Shown one piece after another: positions 16,632-25,470 of a stretch of 64,000 nt of DNA. Numbering within the stretch: the stretch's first letter is position 1; each line of letters begins with the position of its first letter. The translations under genes and the position numbers were made by a program. Origin of the DNA: Prolixibacteraceae bacterium (lineage in GTDB: Bacteria; Bacteroidota; Bacteroidia; Bacteroidales; Prolixibacteraceae); the NCBI GenBank assembly GCA_019459525.1, contig JAIBEY010000017.1:17283-81282 (forward strand), given 5' to 3'. The notes below the pieces were generated by a model. It worked only from the letters and a program-made list of their open reading frames with translations. It had not been told where the DNA came from and did not search any database.

Positions 16632-16661
16632 AAAAAGACCTGCCGATCAGCAGGTCTTTTT
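16632..16661. terminator. Bidirectional terminator between tonB copy 2 and asd
   Basis: AAAAAGACCTGC (16632-16643) and GCAGGTCTTTTT (16650-16661) pair perfectly over 12 bp with a 6-base loop. The A and T flanks allow termination on both strands of the convergent genes. Confidence 0.9.
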
Positions 16662-16683
16662 GTTTCAATTATGTATCTTAAAG

Positions 16684-17694
16684 TTATTTTACTTCTCCGT
16701 TTTTGATTAGCCACTCGGCAATCTGAACCGCATTTAGTGCAGCTCCTTTTTTGATCTGGTCGCCTACGCACCAGAAAGTCAGGCTCTTTGGATTTGAGAC
16801 ATCTTTGCGGATGCGACCAACATACACGTCATCTTTCCCGGAAACGAACAATGGCATCGGGTATTTTTTCTCAGCCGGAACATCTAACACGGTCAAACCT
16901 TCCAGTTTTTCCATTGCAGCTTTCACAACTTCAATATCCAGAGCTTCTTCAGTCTCTACCCAAACGGCTTCTGAATGGGCCCGTGCAACCGGAATCCGGA
17001 TACAGGTTGCGCTTACCTCTGCTTCGGTGTGCATAATCTTTTTGGTTTCCCAGTTCATTTTCATTTCCTCTTTGGTGTAATCATTTTCGAGGAAAACGTC
17101 GATCTGAGGAATGATATTCATTGCCAACTGGTACGGAAATTTCTGGATGGTTGGTTCTTCCCCGTTGGCAACCTGCTGAATCTGGGTTTCCAGTTCGGCA
17201 ATACCTTGCGCCCCGGCACCACTTGCAGCCTGATATGTAGCCACATGAACGCGAACAATTTTTGATAAATCGTTAATCGGCTTCAATGCCACAACCATCT
17301 GAATAGTAGAGCAGTTGGGGTTGGCAATAATGTTACGCGGACGGACCAGAGCATCTTCAGGATTCACTTCAGGAACTACCAAAGGAATGTCGGCATCGTA
17401 ACGGAAAGCGCTCGAATTATCGATCATGATAGCGCCATATTTGGTAATGGTATCGGCAAATTCTTTTGAAATAGATGCACCAGCTGAAGTTAAAGCAATA
17501 TCAATATCTTTAAAATCGTCATTATGCTTCAGTTCCTTTACAACCAGCTTTTTACCTTTAAATTCGTACTCGTTTCCAGCCGAGCGGCCAGATCCAAACA
17601 AAACCAGTTCATCGAGCGGAAAATTCCTTTCAGCCAAAACTTTCAGGAATTCCTGGCCTACCGCACCACTTGCACCTACTACTGCAACTTTCAT
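16684..17694 (-). CDS. asd: Aspartate-semialdehyde dehydrogenase
   Basis: A 336-residue NADPH-dependent enzyme that makes aspartate semialdehyde from aspartyl phosphate, feeding lysine/DAP, threonine and methionine synthesis. The N-terminal Rossmann motif is [16 protein letters not shown] and the catalytic Cys is at about 128 in NPNCSTIQ. The second-domain active-site stretch is [15 protein letters not shown], and the C-terminus has [21 protein letters not shown]. Its length and motifs are complete. It stands alone on the minus strand, convergent with tonB copy 2. Confidence 0.96.
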   Translation of the reverse strand: MKVAVVGASGAVGQEFLKVLAERNFPLDELVLFGSGRSAGNEYEFKGKKLVVKELKHNDDFKDIDIALTSAGASISKEFADTITKYGAIMIDNSSAFRYDADIPLVVPEVNPEDALVRPRNIIANPNCSTIQMVVALKPINDLSKIVRVHVATYQAASGAGAQGIAELETQIQQVANGEEPTIQKFPYQLAMNIIPQIDVFLENDYTKEEMKMNWETKKIMHTEAEVSATCIRIPVARAHSEAVWVETEEALDIEVVKAAMEKLEGLTVLDVPAEKKYPMPLFVSGKDDVYVGRIRKDVSNPKSLTFWCVGDQIKKGAALNAVQIAEWLIKNGEVK

Positions 17695-17841
17695 CTTTGT
17701 ATTGTATTTATTTGTTATCTAATCTTCTCTTAAACTCTTATTTGGTCATTTGACCAATTTTTGTTAAATTGATATGGATTTTACCAACGGCCAAACTAAT
17801 GTCGGTTCAAAATTAATGCTTTGCTTTTAATTTTTCTAAAA

Positions 17842-19734
17842 ATGACCAGATTTATTTTTAATTTCTTAAATATAGTTGTCTATTTTTTAACAATCGTAAG
17901 CAGAAATACCTTTTGTGCCAATTTTGATCCACTCTATGTTTATCAGGAATCGGAAGTTGTTGCTTTCAAAGATACGCTTAATTCCATTTTTCAGGATGAT
18001 TTTGAAAATGCAAATTTAACCGGATGGAAACAAACGGGCGATTGGGAGAATTCTGCGATTACGCCCATTTCAGGAACATATTCGCTTAAGCATTTGGTAA
18101 AAACCACAGGGGGCACTTCTTCAGTATTTCATTCTGTATTTTCCAATCTCAATACCTTTGATTTCGAGTGGTCTTTCAAGCTTAAAAATGGGAATTGGGA
18201 TCCTTCATCGTCCAACCGCTTCTGGTTCTATCTGAGCGCCGATACAATTTACCCGGAATTAATCAACGGTTGGGCTGTTGGGGTAAATATCTCTGGAAGT
18301 ACCGATCTGCTCGAACTTTGGCGAATCCGGAGTGGCAAAGCCGATAGCCTGATCGTTCAATCTGATTTGGACTGGAATGCCTCTACTTTGATAACGATTA
18401 CAGCCAAACGAACAGCCTGGGGAGAGTGGTCGCTCAATTATCAGAAACCGGGAGAGCAAAAAAGTAAAACTTTTTCAGGAAATGATCGGGCAGTTTCAAC
18501 CTTCAGCAATATTGGAATCTGTTTTAACTTTACCTCCACACGCGCCGGACAGTTGTGGATCGACGACATTTTGGTCAACCAACTCGAAGCCGGACTTTTT
18601 ATTCAGCAACTTGCGCTAATCGATTCAAAGACATTAACCCTGACGTTTAATAAACCCGTTAATCCGGCATCAATCCACTCCGGAAATTTTAAACTGACCG
18701 ACGAAAACAATCAAAATATTCCGATACTCCAGGCAATTCCAACAAAAGGTTCCGACAAATCGATTGATGTAAGTTTTGGGAAGACCAGCGGCGTTGAACT
18801 TAAGTTGAGCATTTCAGGGATTTCTGATCTCTCCGGTAAAATTATGGCTCCTGAAATCCGGTCTTTTTCTTATGCTTTTCCTCCGGAAGCTGGTACTATT
18901 CTGATCAACGAAGTGCTATTTAATCCCTTTTCAGGAGGAGTTGATTTTGTAGAGCTGGCCAACCTTTCGGAGCAAACCATCCCGGTTCTCCGGTTGAAAC
19001 TGGCCACCAGAAACGATACGTTGGCGCTGAAACAAATCTACCCGATCAGCACCGAAAAAAAATATTTAAAACCCGGAGCGCTTCTGGTTTGTACCAAAGA
19101 TCCGGCAATAGTTGCCTTACAATACATCACCAGCAATCCGGAAAGTTTCTGCGCGATGAAGTCGTTTCCATCCTTTTCTGATGATGCCGGAACGGTGATT
19201 TTACTGAACGATTCGTTGGAGATTTTGGATGAGTTCAGCTATTCTGCAAAAATGCACTCACCTTTTCTGGCCGACGAAGAGGGCGTCTCGCTCGAGCGCA
19301 TTTCGCTGGAAAAACTTACTGCCGATCGCAGCAACTGGGCATCAGCCGCCGCTTCGGTTGGTTTTGCCACACCCGGACTGCCCAATTCTCAAGCCGAAAG
19401 TAAAATTGAAATTCAGGATGAGATTACACCCGAGCCCAAGGCATTCTCACCCAACGGCGACGGCTACAACGATGACCTCAACATTCAGTTCAAGTTCAGC
19501 AAACCCGGATACATTGCCAATGTCCGCATTTTTGATGTGGCGGGAAGACAAGTAAAATTCCTGGTTAAAAATCAGTCACAGGCACAGGATGGAAGTTGGT
19601 TGTGGGATGGGAAAAACGAATCAGGACAAAAATTGGGTATTGGGGTTTATATTATTTTAGTTGAAGTTTTTGATCAGGAAGGACATACCAAAACATTTAA
19701 GAAAACCTGCACGATTACTGATAGGTTGGAATGA
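17842..19734 (+). CDS. Secreted lamin-tail-domain protein with FlgD-like C-terminus
   Basis: About 630 residues starting at ATG 17842. An in-frame TTG at 17821 is less likely. The N-terminus is hydrophobic and exported (FIFNFLNIVVYFLTIVS). The first 250 residues form a jelly-roll-like region (FEWSFKLKNGNWDPSSSNRF, RAGQLWIDDILV). A lamin-tail (LTD) domain starts near GTILINEVLFNPFSGGVDFV. The final 100 residues read FSPNGDGYNDDLNIQF ... GRQVKFLVK ... GIGVYIILVEV. This is the FlgD Ig-like/gliding-associated fold that often ends secreted Bacteroidota proteins. It is probably a surface or secreted adhesin-like protein with no visible catalytic motif. Function unknown. Confidence 0.75.
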   Translation: MTRFIFNFLNIVVYFLTIVSRNTFCANFDPLYVYQESEVVAFKDTLNSIFQDDFENANLTGWKQTGDWENSAITPISGTYSLKHLVKTTGGTSSVFHSVFSNLNTFDFEWSFKLKNGNWDPSSSNRFWFYLSADTIYPELINGWAVGVNISGSTDLLELWRIRSGKADSLIVQSDLDWNASTLITITAKRTAWGEWSLNYQKPGEQKSKTFSGNDRAVSTFSNIGICFNFTSTRAGQLWIDDILVNQLEAGLFIQQLALIDSKTLTLTFNKPVNPASIHSGNFKLTDENNQNIPILQAIPTKGSDKSIDVSFGKTSGVELKLSISGISDLSGKIMAPEIRSFSYAFPPEAGTILINEVLFNPFSGGVDFVELANLSEQTIPVLRLKLATRNDTLALKQIYPISTEKKYLKPGALLVCTKDPAIVALQYITSNPESFCAMKSFPSFSDDAGTVILLNDSLEILDEFSYSAKMHSPFLADEEGVSLERISLEKLTADRSNWASAAASVGFATPGLPNSQAESKIEIQDEITPEPKAFSPNGDGYNDDLNIQFKFSKPGYIANVRIFDVAGRQVKFLVKNQSQAQDGSWLWDGKNESGQKLGIGVYIILVEVFDQEGHTKTFKKTCTITDRLE

Positions 19735-19744
19735 TGAACAGCAA

Positions 19745-20308
19745 TTACTTTCTTCTATCTAGCCGCATCCGTGTCATTCGTTCGCGCATTCCGCCGTTTT
19801 TCAGAAAATCTTCACCAAGCGACTGTAACTGTTTGAATAACATATAATCGGTCTGTTTGATCATGCAAATAGCCATGTTGGCAATGGTTTCGGGCGGGCG
19901 AACTTTCACCAGTTCCATATAAAAAACTGTGTCGTTGTGCTTTCGTCCAAGCTCACACATTTTCAGGAGTTCCACCGAATCGTTTTCCCACTGACGGTGA
20001 TTTCGGGTGCGCAGGTAGTCCTCGTAATCAACCAGAAGTTCCTGCAAACTCGCTTTGGCAACATTCACCAGCTTAATCTCCATTTCCTTCGAGGTAGCCG
20101 AAGCCGCACTTCCTTCCACAATATTTTGCTTGCCCGATCGTGCAGCCTGCACCATTTGGTCGATAGTACGGTCGCCGCGCTGCAAATAAGTTTTGCAAAA
20201 ATAGTAGGTAATGTCGTATATTGCTTCAGCTTTTTGGTAGGTCAACAGTTTCCGGTAATTCCCGGTTCTTGGCAACAGTGGTTCTTGGTTTTGCTGGCTG
20301 TTGTTCAT
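19745..20308 (-). CDS. Four-helix-bundle protein with suffix domain
   Basis: A 187-residue cytoplasmic protein of the four-helix-bundle (S23/IVP-related) family with the suffix domain. The core is YQKAEAIYDITYYFCKTYL, then DRTIDQMVQAARSGKQNIVEG, then KLVNVAKASLQELLVDYEDYL, followed by the RNHRQWENDS stretch. Many Bacteroidota genomes carry several such small genes next to repeats, and their role is unproven. The family name comes from 23S rRNA intervening sequences, but there is no rRNA here. It ends 11 bp from the convergent lamin-tail gene. The upstream region contains a phrase repeat (20337-20385). Confidence 0.85.
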   Translation of the reverse strand: MNNSQQNQEPLLPRTGNYRKLLTYQKAEAIYDITYYFCKTYLQRGDRTIDQMVQAARSGKQNIVEGSAASATSKEMEIKLVNVAKASLQELLVDYEDYLRTRNHRQWENDSVELLKMCELGRKHNDTVFYMELVKVRPPETIANMAICMIKQTDYMLFKQLQSLGEDFLKNGGMRERMTRMRLDRRK

Positions 20309-20336
20309 TATGGCAGGTATTTGCTGTTTGTATTGC

Positions 20337-20385
20337 TTAAAGTCCTTAATGTCTTTAAAGTCCTCAATGACCTTAAGGACTTTAA
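20337..20385. repeat. Inverted and tandem AAGGACTTTAA phrase repeat
   Basis: TTAAAGTCCTTAA (20337-20349) is a perfect inverted match to TTAAGGACTTTAA (20373-20385). A third copy of the phrase, TTTAAAGTCCT, lies between them near 20354. The cluster sits about 30 bp upstream of the four-helix-bundle gene start. It could be a regulatory hairpin or a simple dispersed repeat. Confidence 0.7.
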
Positions 20386-20497
20386 AATGAAATTACAGCA
20401 AGTTACAATTTTCTACTGAAAACACCATTTACTGAATACCAAACTGTAACAAAACATAAAACGTAAATACCAATCATCAAAACCATAATCTCCGCAC

Positions 20498-21973
20498 ATG
20501 AATCCAACCCTTTTCAAATTAGCATGGCGCGAAACCGTCAGGTCGGCCTACTGGGGCAAAAGCCTGGCCACCAACATCGGACTGGGTTTTCTGGCCTTGT
20601 ATTTTTCAGCCAGTTTCCTTGTTCTGGGTTTTGCCATTCCCGAAATACTAACCAAAGATTTTCCAGGTGTTGATCCGGTGAGCAAGTTTAACAGCTTTTT
20701 GCTGGCTTATTTTGGAATCGATCTGATTATCCGCCAACTGATGCAAAAGTTGCCGACAGTTAGTTTCAAACCTTTATTGTTGCAGAACATTAGCCGCACG
20801 AAGATTGCCAATTACCTAATGATTCGCTCGGTGTTCAATTTCTTCAATTTGCTGCCATTCTTCCTGTTGCTTCCGGTCACTTTTATGTTGGTAAGCGACG
20901 CACATTCGGGATTGGCAACAGCGGCCTGGTTTTTGGCCATTTTTATTCTGATTTTCAGCAATCATTTTCTGGCCATTTACCTGAAATGGCGGTTCAACGA
21001 AGCCGAATACGGGTTCTTTATTTTTCTCGCTGGCCTTGCCGGATTATTTGCCATCAATCATTTCGGAATCGTCGATCTTTCAGGAGGACTGGGCAAACTG
21101 CTTGATCTGATTCTAGTCAATCCTGTATTGGCAATCGTTTTTGTTTTGCTTCCGGTGCTGTTTTATTTTCTGAATGTACGGTTCCTACTGAGCCGTATGT
21201 TTGTGAATTTGGTTTCAGGAAAACAAAAGGCAGAAAAAGTGAGCGACTACTCCTGGCTCGACAAATTAGGTGAAACAGGCCGTTTTATTGCGCTCGAACT
21301 GCGACTGATCTGGCGGAACAAACGCCCTCGCTCGTTAGCCATGATGACTGTTTTGATGCTGGCTTATGGTTTGCTGATTTACAGAACAGAACCAGGCAAA
21401 CAAGCTCCCGAATTTATTTTTATTCTGGGCGGAATCATCATCGTGGGCATGTTCTCCATTTCGTACGGACAGTTTTTCCCGGCCTGGCACAGCAACTATT
21501 TTTCAATGCTCATGTGTCAGCGCCTGAAAATGAAACAGTTTCTGCAATCGTTTTACATGTTGGTAACGGTTGTGTCGGTAGCCTGTTATTTTCTCACATT
21601 GCCTTACGCTTTTATGCACACCAAAATTATTTACACCCACCTGGCCATGCTGCTTTACAATCTGGGAATCAATATTCCGCTGCTCTTTTTCATTGGACTT
21701 TACAGCAAAAAGCGATTGGATTTAAACCAGTCGTCAGTAATGAATTACCAGGGCGTGGGGGCTGCGCAGTGGGTGGTCGGATTGCCCATGTTTCTAATTC
21801 CTATCGGCTTGTTTTATTTGTTTAAACTGGTTTTTGGCGACGTTGGCGCCTATGCCGGACTCGGAGTTTTGGGACTCACCGGCATCCTGCTTCACTCCAT
21901 TGTTATCGACTTTTTTGCTAAAAAATACCTGAAACAAAAACATCAACTCATTAAAAACTACAAAAACTCCTGA
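20498..21973 (+). CDS. DUF5687 membrane protein, ABC-type permease
   Basis: A 491-residue polytopic inner-membrane protein. It begins MNPTLFKLAWRETVRSAYWG and has about twelve hydrophobic segments, for example FFLLLPVTFMLVSD, FIFLAGLAGLFAINHF and PVLAIVFVLLPVLFYF. This fits the DUF5687 family. The next gene starts 2 bp after its stop codon and encodes a lone ABC ATPase, so the pair most likely forms an ABC-2-like exporter. The cytoplasmic loop KRPRSLAMMTVLMLAYG follows RFIALELRLIWRNKR, the amphipathic segment that normally contacts the ATPase. Substrate unknown. Confidence 0.8.
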   Translation: MNPTLFKLAWRETVRSAYWGKSLATNIGLGFLALYFSASFLVLGFAIPEILTKDFPGVDPVSKFNSFLLAYFGIDLIIRQLMQKLPTVSFKPLLLQNISRTKIANYLMIRSVFNFFNLLPFFLLLPVTFMLVSDAHSGLATAAWFLAIFILIFSNHFLAIYLKWRFNEAEYGFFIFLAGLAGLFAINHFGIVDLSGGLGKLLDLILVNPVLAIVFVLLPVLFYFLNVRFLLSRMFVNLVSGKQKAEKVSDYSWLDKLGETGRFIALELRLIWRNKRPRSLAMMTVLMLAYGLLIYRTEPGKQAPEFIFILGGIIIVGMFSISYGQFFPAWHSNYFSMLMCQRLKMKQFLQSFYMLVTVVSVACYFLTLPYAFMHTKIIYTHLAMLLYNLGINIPLLFFIGLYSKKRLDLNQSSVMNYQGVGAAQWVVGLPMFLIPIGLFYLFKLVFGDVGAYAGLGVLGLTGILLHSIVIDFFAKKYLKQKHQLIKNYKNS

Positions 21974-21975
21974 TC

Positions 21976-22692
21976 ATGATACAGATACAAAACCTCATCA
22001 AAGCATACAACAAAGAAATCGTCCTGAATATTCCTGAACTGACTATCAATCAAGGCGAGATTTTCGGCTTGGTGGGTAACAACGGCGCCGGAAAAACGAC
22101 TCTTTTTAATTTGATTCTCGACCTGATTACAGCCAGTAAAGGTGAAATTATCAGCAAAGGAATTCAGGTGCGCGAATCGGAAGACTGGAAAGATTTTACC
22201 GGAGCGTTTATCGACGAAACTTTCCTGATTGGCTACCTCACCGCCGAAGAATATTTTGGGTTTATTGCAGGTTTGCGCAGGCTGACCAAAGCCGAAACGA
22301 CCGATTTTTTGGAAAAGTATTCCGACTTTTTCAATGGCGAAATTCTGGGCAAAAAGAAGTTTATCCGCGACTTCTCGAAAGGAAACCAGAAGAAAGTGGG
22401 CATCGTAGCAGCTTTGATGGGCAAACCTGAAATCGTGGTTCTGGATGAGCCGTTTGCCAATCTGGATCCCAGTTCGCAATACAAACTCCGGAAACTGATC
22501 AAGGATTTTGCAGCCGAAAACGGCACCACTTTCCTGATTTCGGACCACACCCTCGACAACATTGCCGATGTTTCCACCCGACTGATTATCCTCGAAAAAG
22601 GTAAAATCGTTCGCGACGTTCCAAAAACCGCAACTACGTTGCAGGAAATTGAAGCTTTCTTTAAACCGGTGGTGGAAGCAGATGTGTTTTAG
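21976..22692 (+). CDS. ABC transporter ATP-binding protein, partner of DUF5687
   Basis: A 238-residue ATPase subunit. It has Walker A GNNGAGKTT near residue 35, a degenerate signature FSKGNQKKVG in place of LSGGQ, Walker B EIVVLDEPF and the H-loop in ISDHTL. It carries no membrane segments and would energise the DUF5687 permease encoded just upstream. Two-base spacing indicates a strict operon. The C-terminal tail (RDVPKTATTLQEIEAFF) is a short regulatory extension seen in export-type ATPases. Confidence 0.92.
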   Translation: MIQIQNLIKAYNKEIVLNIPELTINQGEIFGLVGNNGAGKTTLFNLILDLITASKGEIISKGIQVRESEDWKDFTGAFIDETFLIGYLTAEEYFGFIAGLRRLTKAETTDFLEKYSDFFNGEILGKKKFIRDFSKGNQKKVGIVAALMGKPEIVVLDEPFANLDPSSQYKLRKLIKDFAAENGTTFLISDHTLDNIADVSTRLIILEKGKIVRDVPKTATTLQEIEAFFKPVVEADVF

Positions 22693-22726
22693 TAATTTGT
22701 TTAACGTCAGGTAATCCTTTACGAAG

Positions 22727-23683
22727 ATGACTAAACCTATAAATGAAGTTTTACCGAGAGAACTACATCCTGAGATTGAAGAAATATTGATAAGGTTTTC
22801 TCAATCAATCGATGAGTTTGTCAACTTTGGAACACATATCTTAATTTGGATTATAGAAGATTCAAAAGGCTCTGATGAACAAATGCCATTAACGATGTTT
22901 TTTCGAGATATCCTTGAAAAAGCAGATTCAATTTCGACATTAATAAAAAAGTCTAATATTGAGCCATCTAAAGTATTGCTAAGAAGCCTTTTTGAATTAA
23001 CTCTTTATATTAGATATTTGCTTGAAGATAACTTTCATGATAGATCAATGTCATTTCTTGTTTGGAATTCAAAACGAAAAATAAGAATGTTAAGAGCTTA
23101 TGACAAGGAAGATCAATCTTATAAAGAAACGCTGAAAGTTATTGGGAAAGATGAATTCTTCTATGATGGTAGCTTTTTGAATGAATTACCTTCAGTTAAA
23201 CCAGCCTTAGATAATCAATTTGCATTGCTAAAACTTCCCCTATACCAACCTATTGTACAAGAATATGAAAGAACAAGAAAAAAAGAAGGTCAAAATCCCA
23301 ACTGGTACCGATTGTTTAATGGTCCCAAAAATATGCAGGAACTTGCGTCAAGGATGAACCTTCCTTTTGTATATGAAATACTTTATCGGAAATGGTCGGA
23401 AAACGTTCATAGCACTGATATCATTGACGGTAAGATTATTAAAAGTAAAAATTCAAATAAGGAAGATGGAAAAGTTTATGCTGATATCATTCAAATTAAT
23501 CTTCCAAAAGATGCTCAAGAGGTTGCCACATATACATTACTTTTATTGCTAATGACTTATATAAAACTTCGGGATAAAAAAATAAAAAGTAGAGACAAAG
23601 AAATAAAAGAATGGTATATCTCTGTTAGAGAAGAATACCAGTTAATAATCGGGAAAGAAAGATTTATAAATATTGATCTGTAA
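22727..23683 (+). CDS. DUF5677-like protein, AT-rich gene
   Basis: A 318-residue, mostly helical soluble protein. The pattern FVNFGTHILIWIIED ... STLIKKSNIEPSKVLLRSLFELTLYIRYLLED ... FLVW fits the DUF5677 family. The second half reads FVYEILYRKWSENVHSTD, and the C-terminus is strongly basic (LRDKKIKSRDKEIKEW). No enzyme motif is recognised. The gene is clearly more AT-rich than its neighbours and has only a 34-bp gap to the ABC ATPase. It looks like a small horizontally acquired insertion between two native genes. DUF5677 proteins often occur in defence or mobile contexts, but nothing here shows such a role. Confidence 0.6.
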   Translation: MTKPINEVLPRELHPEIEEILIRFSQSIDEFVNFGTHILIWIIEDSKGSDEQMPLTMFFRDILEKADSISTLIKKSNIEPSKVLLRSLFELTLYIRYLLEDNFHDRSMSFLVWNSKRKIRMLRAYDKEDQSYKETLKVIGKDEFFYDGSFLNELPSVKPALDNQFALLKLPLYQPIVQEYERTRKKEGQNPNWYRLFNGPKNMQELASRMNLPFVYEILYRKWSENVHSTDIIDGKIIKSKNSNKEDGKVYADIIQINLPKDAQEVATYTLLLLLMTYIKLRDKKIKSRDKEIKEWYISVREEYQLIIGKERFINIDL

Positions 23684-23802
23684 TTACTTGAGAGCTATCA
23701 GCAATCACTACTTAGACTTTCAATGATCACAAATTGCTAAATTCCAAACAATCCTTTCAATCTCTGTGTTCTACCCCTAAAATAAGGAATACCGCAACTC
23801 CA

Positions 23803-24441
23803 ATGAACTACAAATTCAAACAGATTCTCCTTTTCCTATCCCTCGCCAGCCTTTTCGCCTGCACCCCGCCCCCGCCCGCCATCCAATTGCAATCGGGCGA
23901 TATTTTGTTTGTCGAAACAACTTCAGGAAAGGTTTCGGAAGCCATTGATCAGGTAACCCAAACCACCGGAGCAACCCATTTTTCGCATGTTGGTTTGGCC
24001 GAAGTTTCGGATAGTGGAATTGTTGTGTTGCATGCCAGTCCGGATGGCGGAACCTGCGTGGTCTCGCTTGATGAGTTTCTGCACCCCGAAGGCGATTCGG
24101 TAATGGTGGTTGTTTATCGGTTAAAAGCAGAATGGCAAAAAACGATTCCTGCTGCCCTTGCAAAAGCCAAACAAATGTTGGGCAAACCCTACAATTTCAG
24201 TTACATCCTATCCGACACGGCTCACTATTGCTCCGAGTTCGTATATCTGGCTTTTGCCGCCGATTCGGTTTTTACACTCGAGCCCATGACTTTTAAAGAT
24301 CAGGCAACCGGGAACTTTCCTCCGGCCTGGGTGGAATACTATCAGAAAATGGAACTTGAGATTCCCGAAGGATTACCGGGCTGCAATCCGAATGGACTGG
24401 CAGCTTCCGGAAAATTGGAACGGATGGGAGAAATCGAATAA
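23803..24441 (+). CDS. YiiX-like NlpC/P60-superfamily lipoprotein hydrolase
   Basis: A 212-residue lipoprotein. The leader FKQILLFLSLASLFAC ends in a lipobox Cys, followed by a proline tract (TPPPPA). The catalytic core is permuted papain-like (YiiX/YebB). The nucleophile-side motif is HYCSEFVYLAF with the active Cys, and the conserved His is in FSHVGLAE near LQSGDILFVETTSG. Family members hydrolyse amide or ester bonds in cell-wall or lipid substrates. ATG 23803 is chosen because the upstream frame (TTG 23734) would precede the signal peptide by 23 unrelated residues. It stands alone. Confidence 0.8.
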   Translation: MNYKFKQILLFLSLASLFACTPPPPAIQLQSGDILFVETTSGKVSEAIDQVTQTTGATHFSHVGLAEVSDSGIVVLHASPDGGTCVVSLDEFLHPEGDSVMVVVYRLKAEWQKTIPAALAKAKQMLGKPYNFSYILSDTAHYCSEFVYLAFAADSVFTLEPMTFKDQATGNFPPAWVEYYQKMELEIPEGLPGCNPNGLAASGKLERMGEIE

Positions 24442-24683
24442 TATTTCCAAAAAAAAATCAACAACCGGAGACGAAACCGGAAATAATTTACCTAAACAAA
24501 ATCCAATTCATTCCCACCAACTACGCCAGTCAGAAGCCTTTCTATCAGGCTATTTTACACAACATTTTTTTAATTCAAAAACACAACAATCTAATTATCA
24601 GACAGATAAAAACAATACTATTGAAATAGCATTTTATTCGGAGAATAGCGTTTATTCGATAAAAAACTTCACATTTGTAAAAC

Positions 24684-25328
24684 ATGAAGGTTTTGTCAAT
24701 AAATATGAAGTCAGCGACCGACATTAATTTTAGTGAAGCATGGGAATTGTTTATTTCGAAAGGCAATGACGAAGCCTTCTCCATGATCTATTTTAATCAC
24801 TATGATTTGCTTTATTATATTGGTTTAAAATACTCGTCAGATATCCAGATTATCGAGGATTCGATCCAAAATATTTTCACTTATTTACTTAAAAACAGGA
24901 ATAAACTCAGGCATGTAACTAATGTTCGCGGGTATTTGCTTAAATCCTTTCGGCGGCAATTATTTCTGGACCTGAAGAAGCAGAAAAAGCACTTCCTCCC
25001 CAATGAATGGCCTGAGAACCAATTTGATTATTTTAACAGCACCGAGCAAAACATTACCGAAAAGGAAGAACTGAACGAACTACAACAGGCATTAAGGAAG
25101 AGCCTTGGAAAACTGACAGCCAGGCAGCAGGAGATTATCTATCTTCGGTTTGATTGCGACCTGAGTTACGAGGAAATTTCAACTATCCTCGAAATCTCTG
25201 TGGATTCATGTTATAAATCGGTCTATCGCTCGATAAAGGCCATCAAAGTTGATGTTGAACAGATGCTCGTAAAAAGCAAAAATATGTTGTTAATGTTTAT
25301 TTCCCTTCTCAAAAGAAACTTTTCGTAA
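24684..25328 (+). CDS. ECF RNA polymerase sigma factor (PUL-A)
   Basis: A 214-residue sigma-70 family ECF factor of the Bacteroidetes expansion type. Region 2 is GNDEAFSMIYFNHYDLLYYIG through IEDSIQNIFTYLLKNRNKL. The region 4 helix-turn-helix is LTARQQEIIYLRFDCDLSYEEIST through SVYRSIKAIK. It begins a sigma-FecR-SusC-SusD series on the same strand, so it should transcribe the following FecR-SusC-SusD genes when freed from the anti-sigma factor. The start could also be the second ATG at 24705. Its promoter is not obvious in the AT-rich gap 24442-24683, where I see no gene. Confidence 0.92.
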   Translation: MKVLSINMKSATDINFSEAWELFISKGNDEAFSMIYFNHYDLLYYIGLKYSSDIQIIEDSIQNIFTYLLKNRNKLRHVTNVRGYLLKSFRRQLFLDLKKQKKHFLPNEWPENQFDYFNSTEQNITEKEELNELQQALRKSLGKLTARQQEIIYLRFDCDLSYEEISTILEISVDSCYKSVYRSIKAIKVDVEQMLVKSKNMLLMFISLLKRNFS

Positions 25329-25470
25329 CCTACCTGATTTATTTTACACTCCACGAACAACTTGAATATCAATTCAGAACAAAATAAATCAGCAATACCT
25401 GAAAAATACTTTCATTTTTCTGTCCAGATTTTCGAATGGGCAACCTCTTACTTACTAATTAAAAACAACA

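Noticed and set aside
20337..20385. CRISPR array
   Set aside because: The repeats are about 11-13 bp, in both orientations and without regular spacers; no cas genes are present. No CRISPR array was seen anywhere in the window.
24356..24727. 123-codon plus-strand frame spanning the YiiX-like gene end and the sigma gene start
   Set aside because: It overlaps two well-supported genes in another frame, is low-complexity, and has no recognisable domain.
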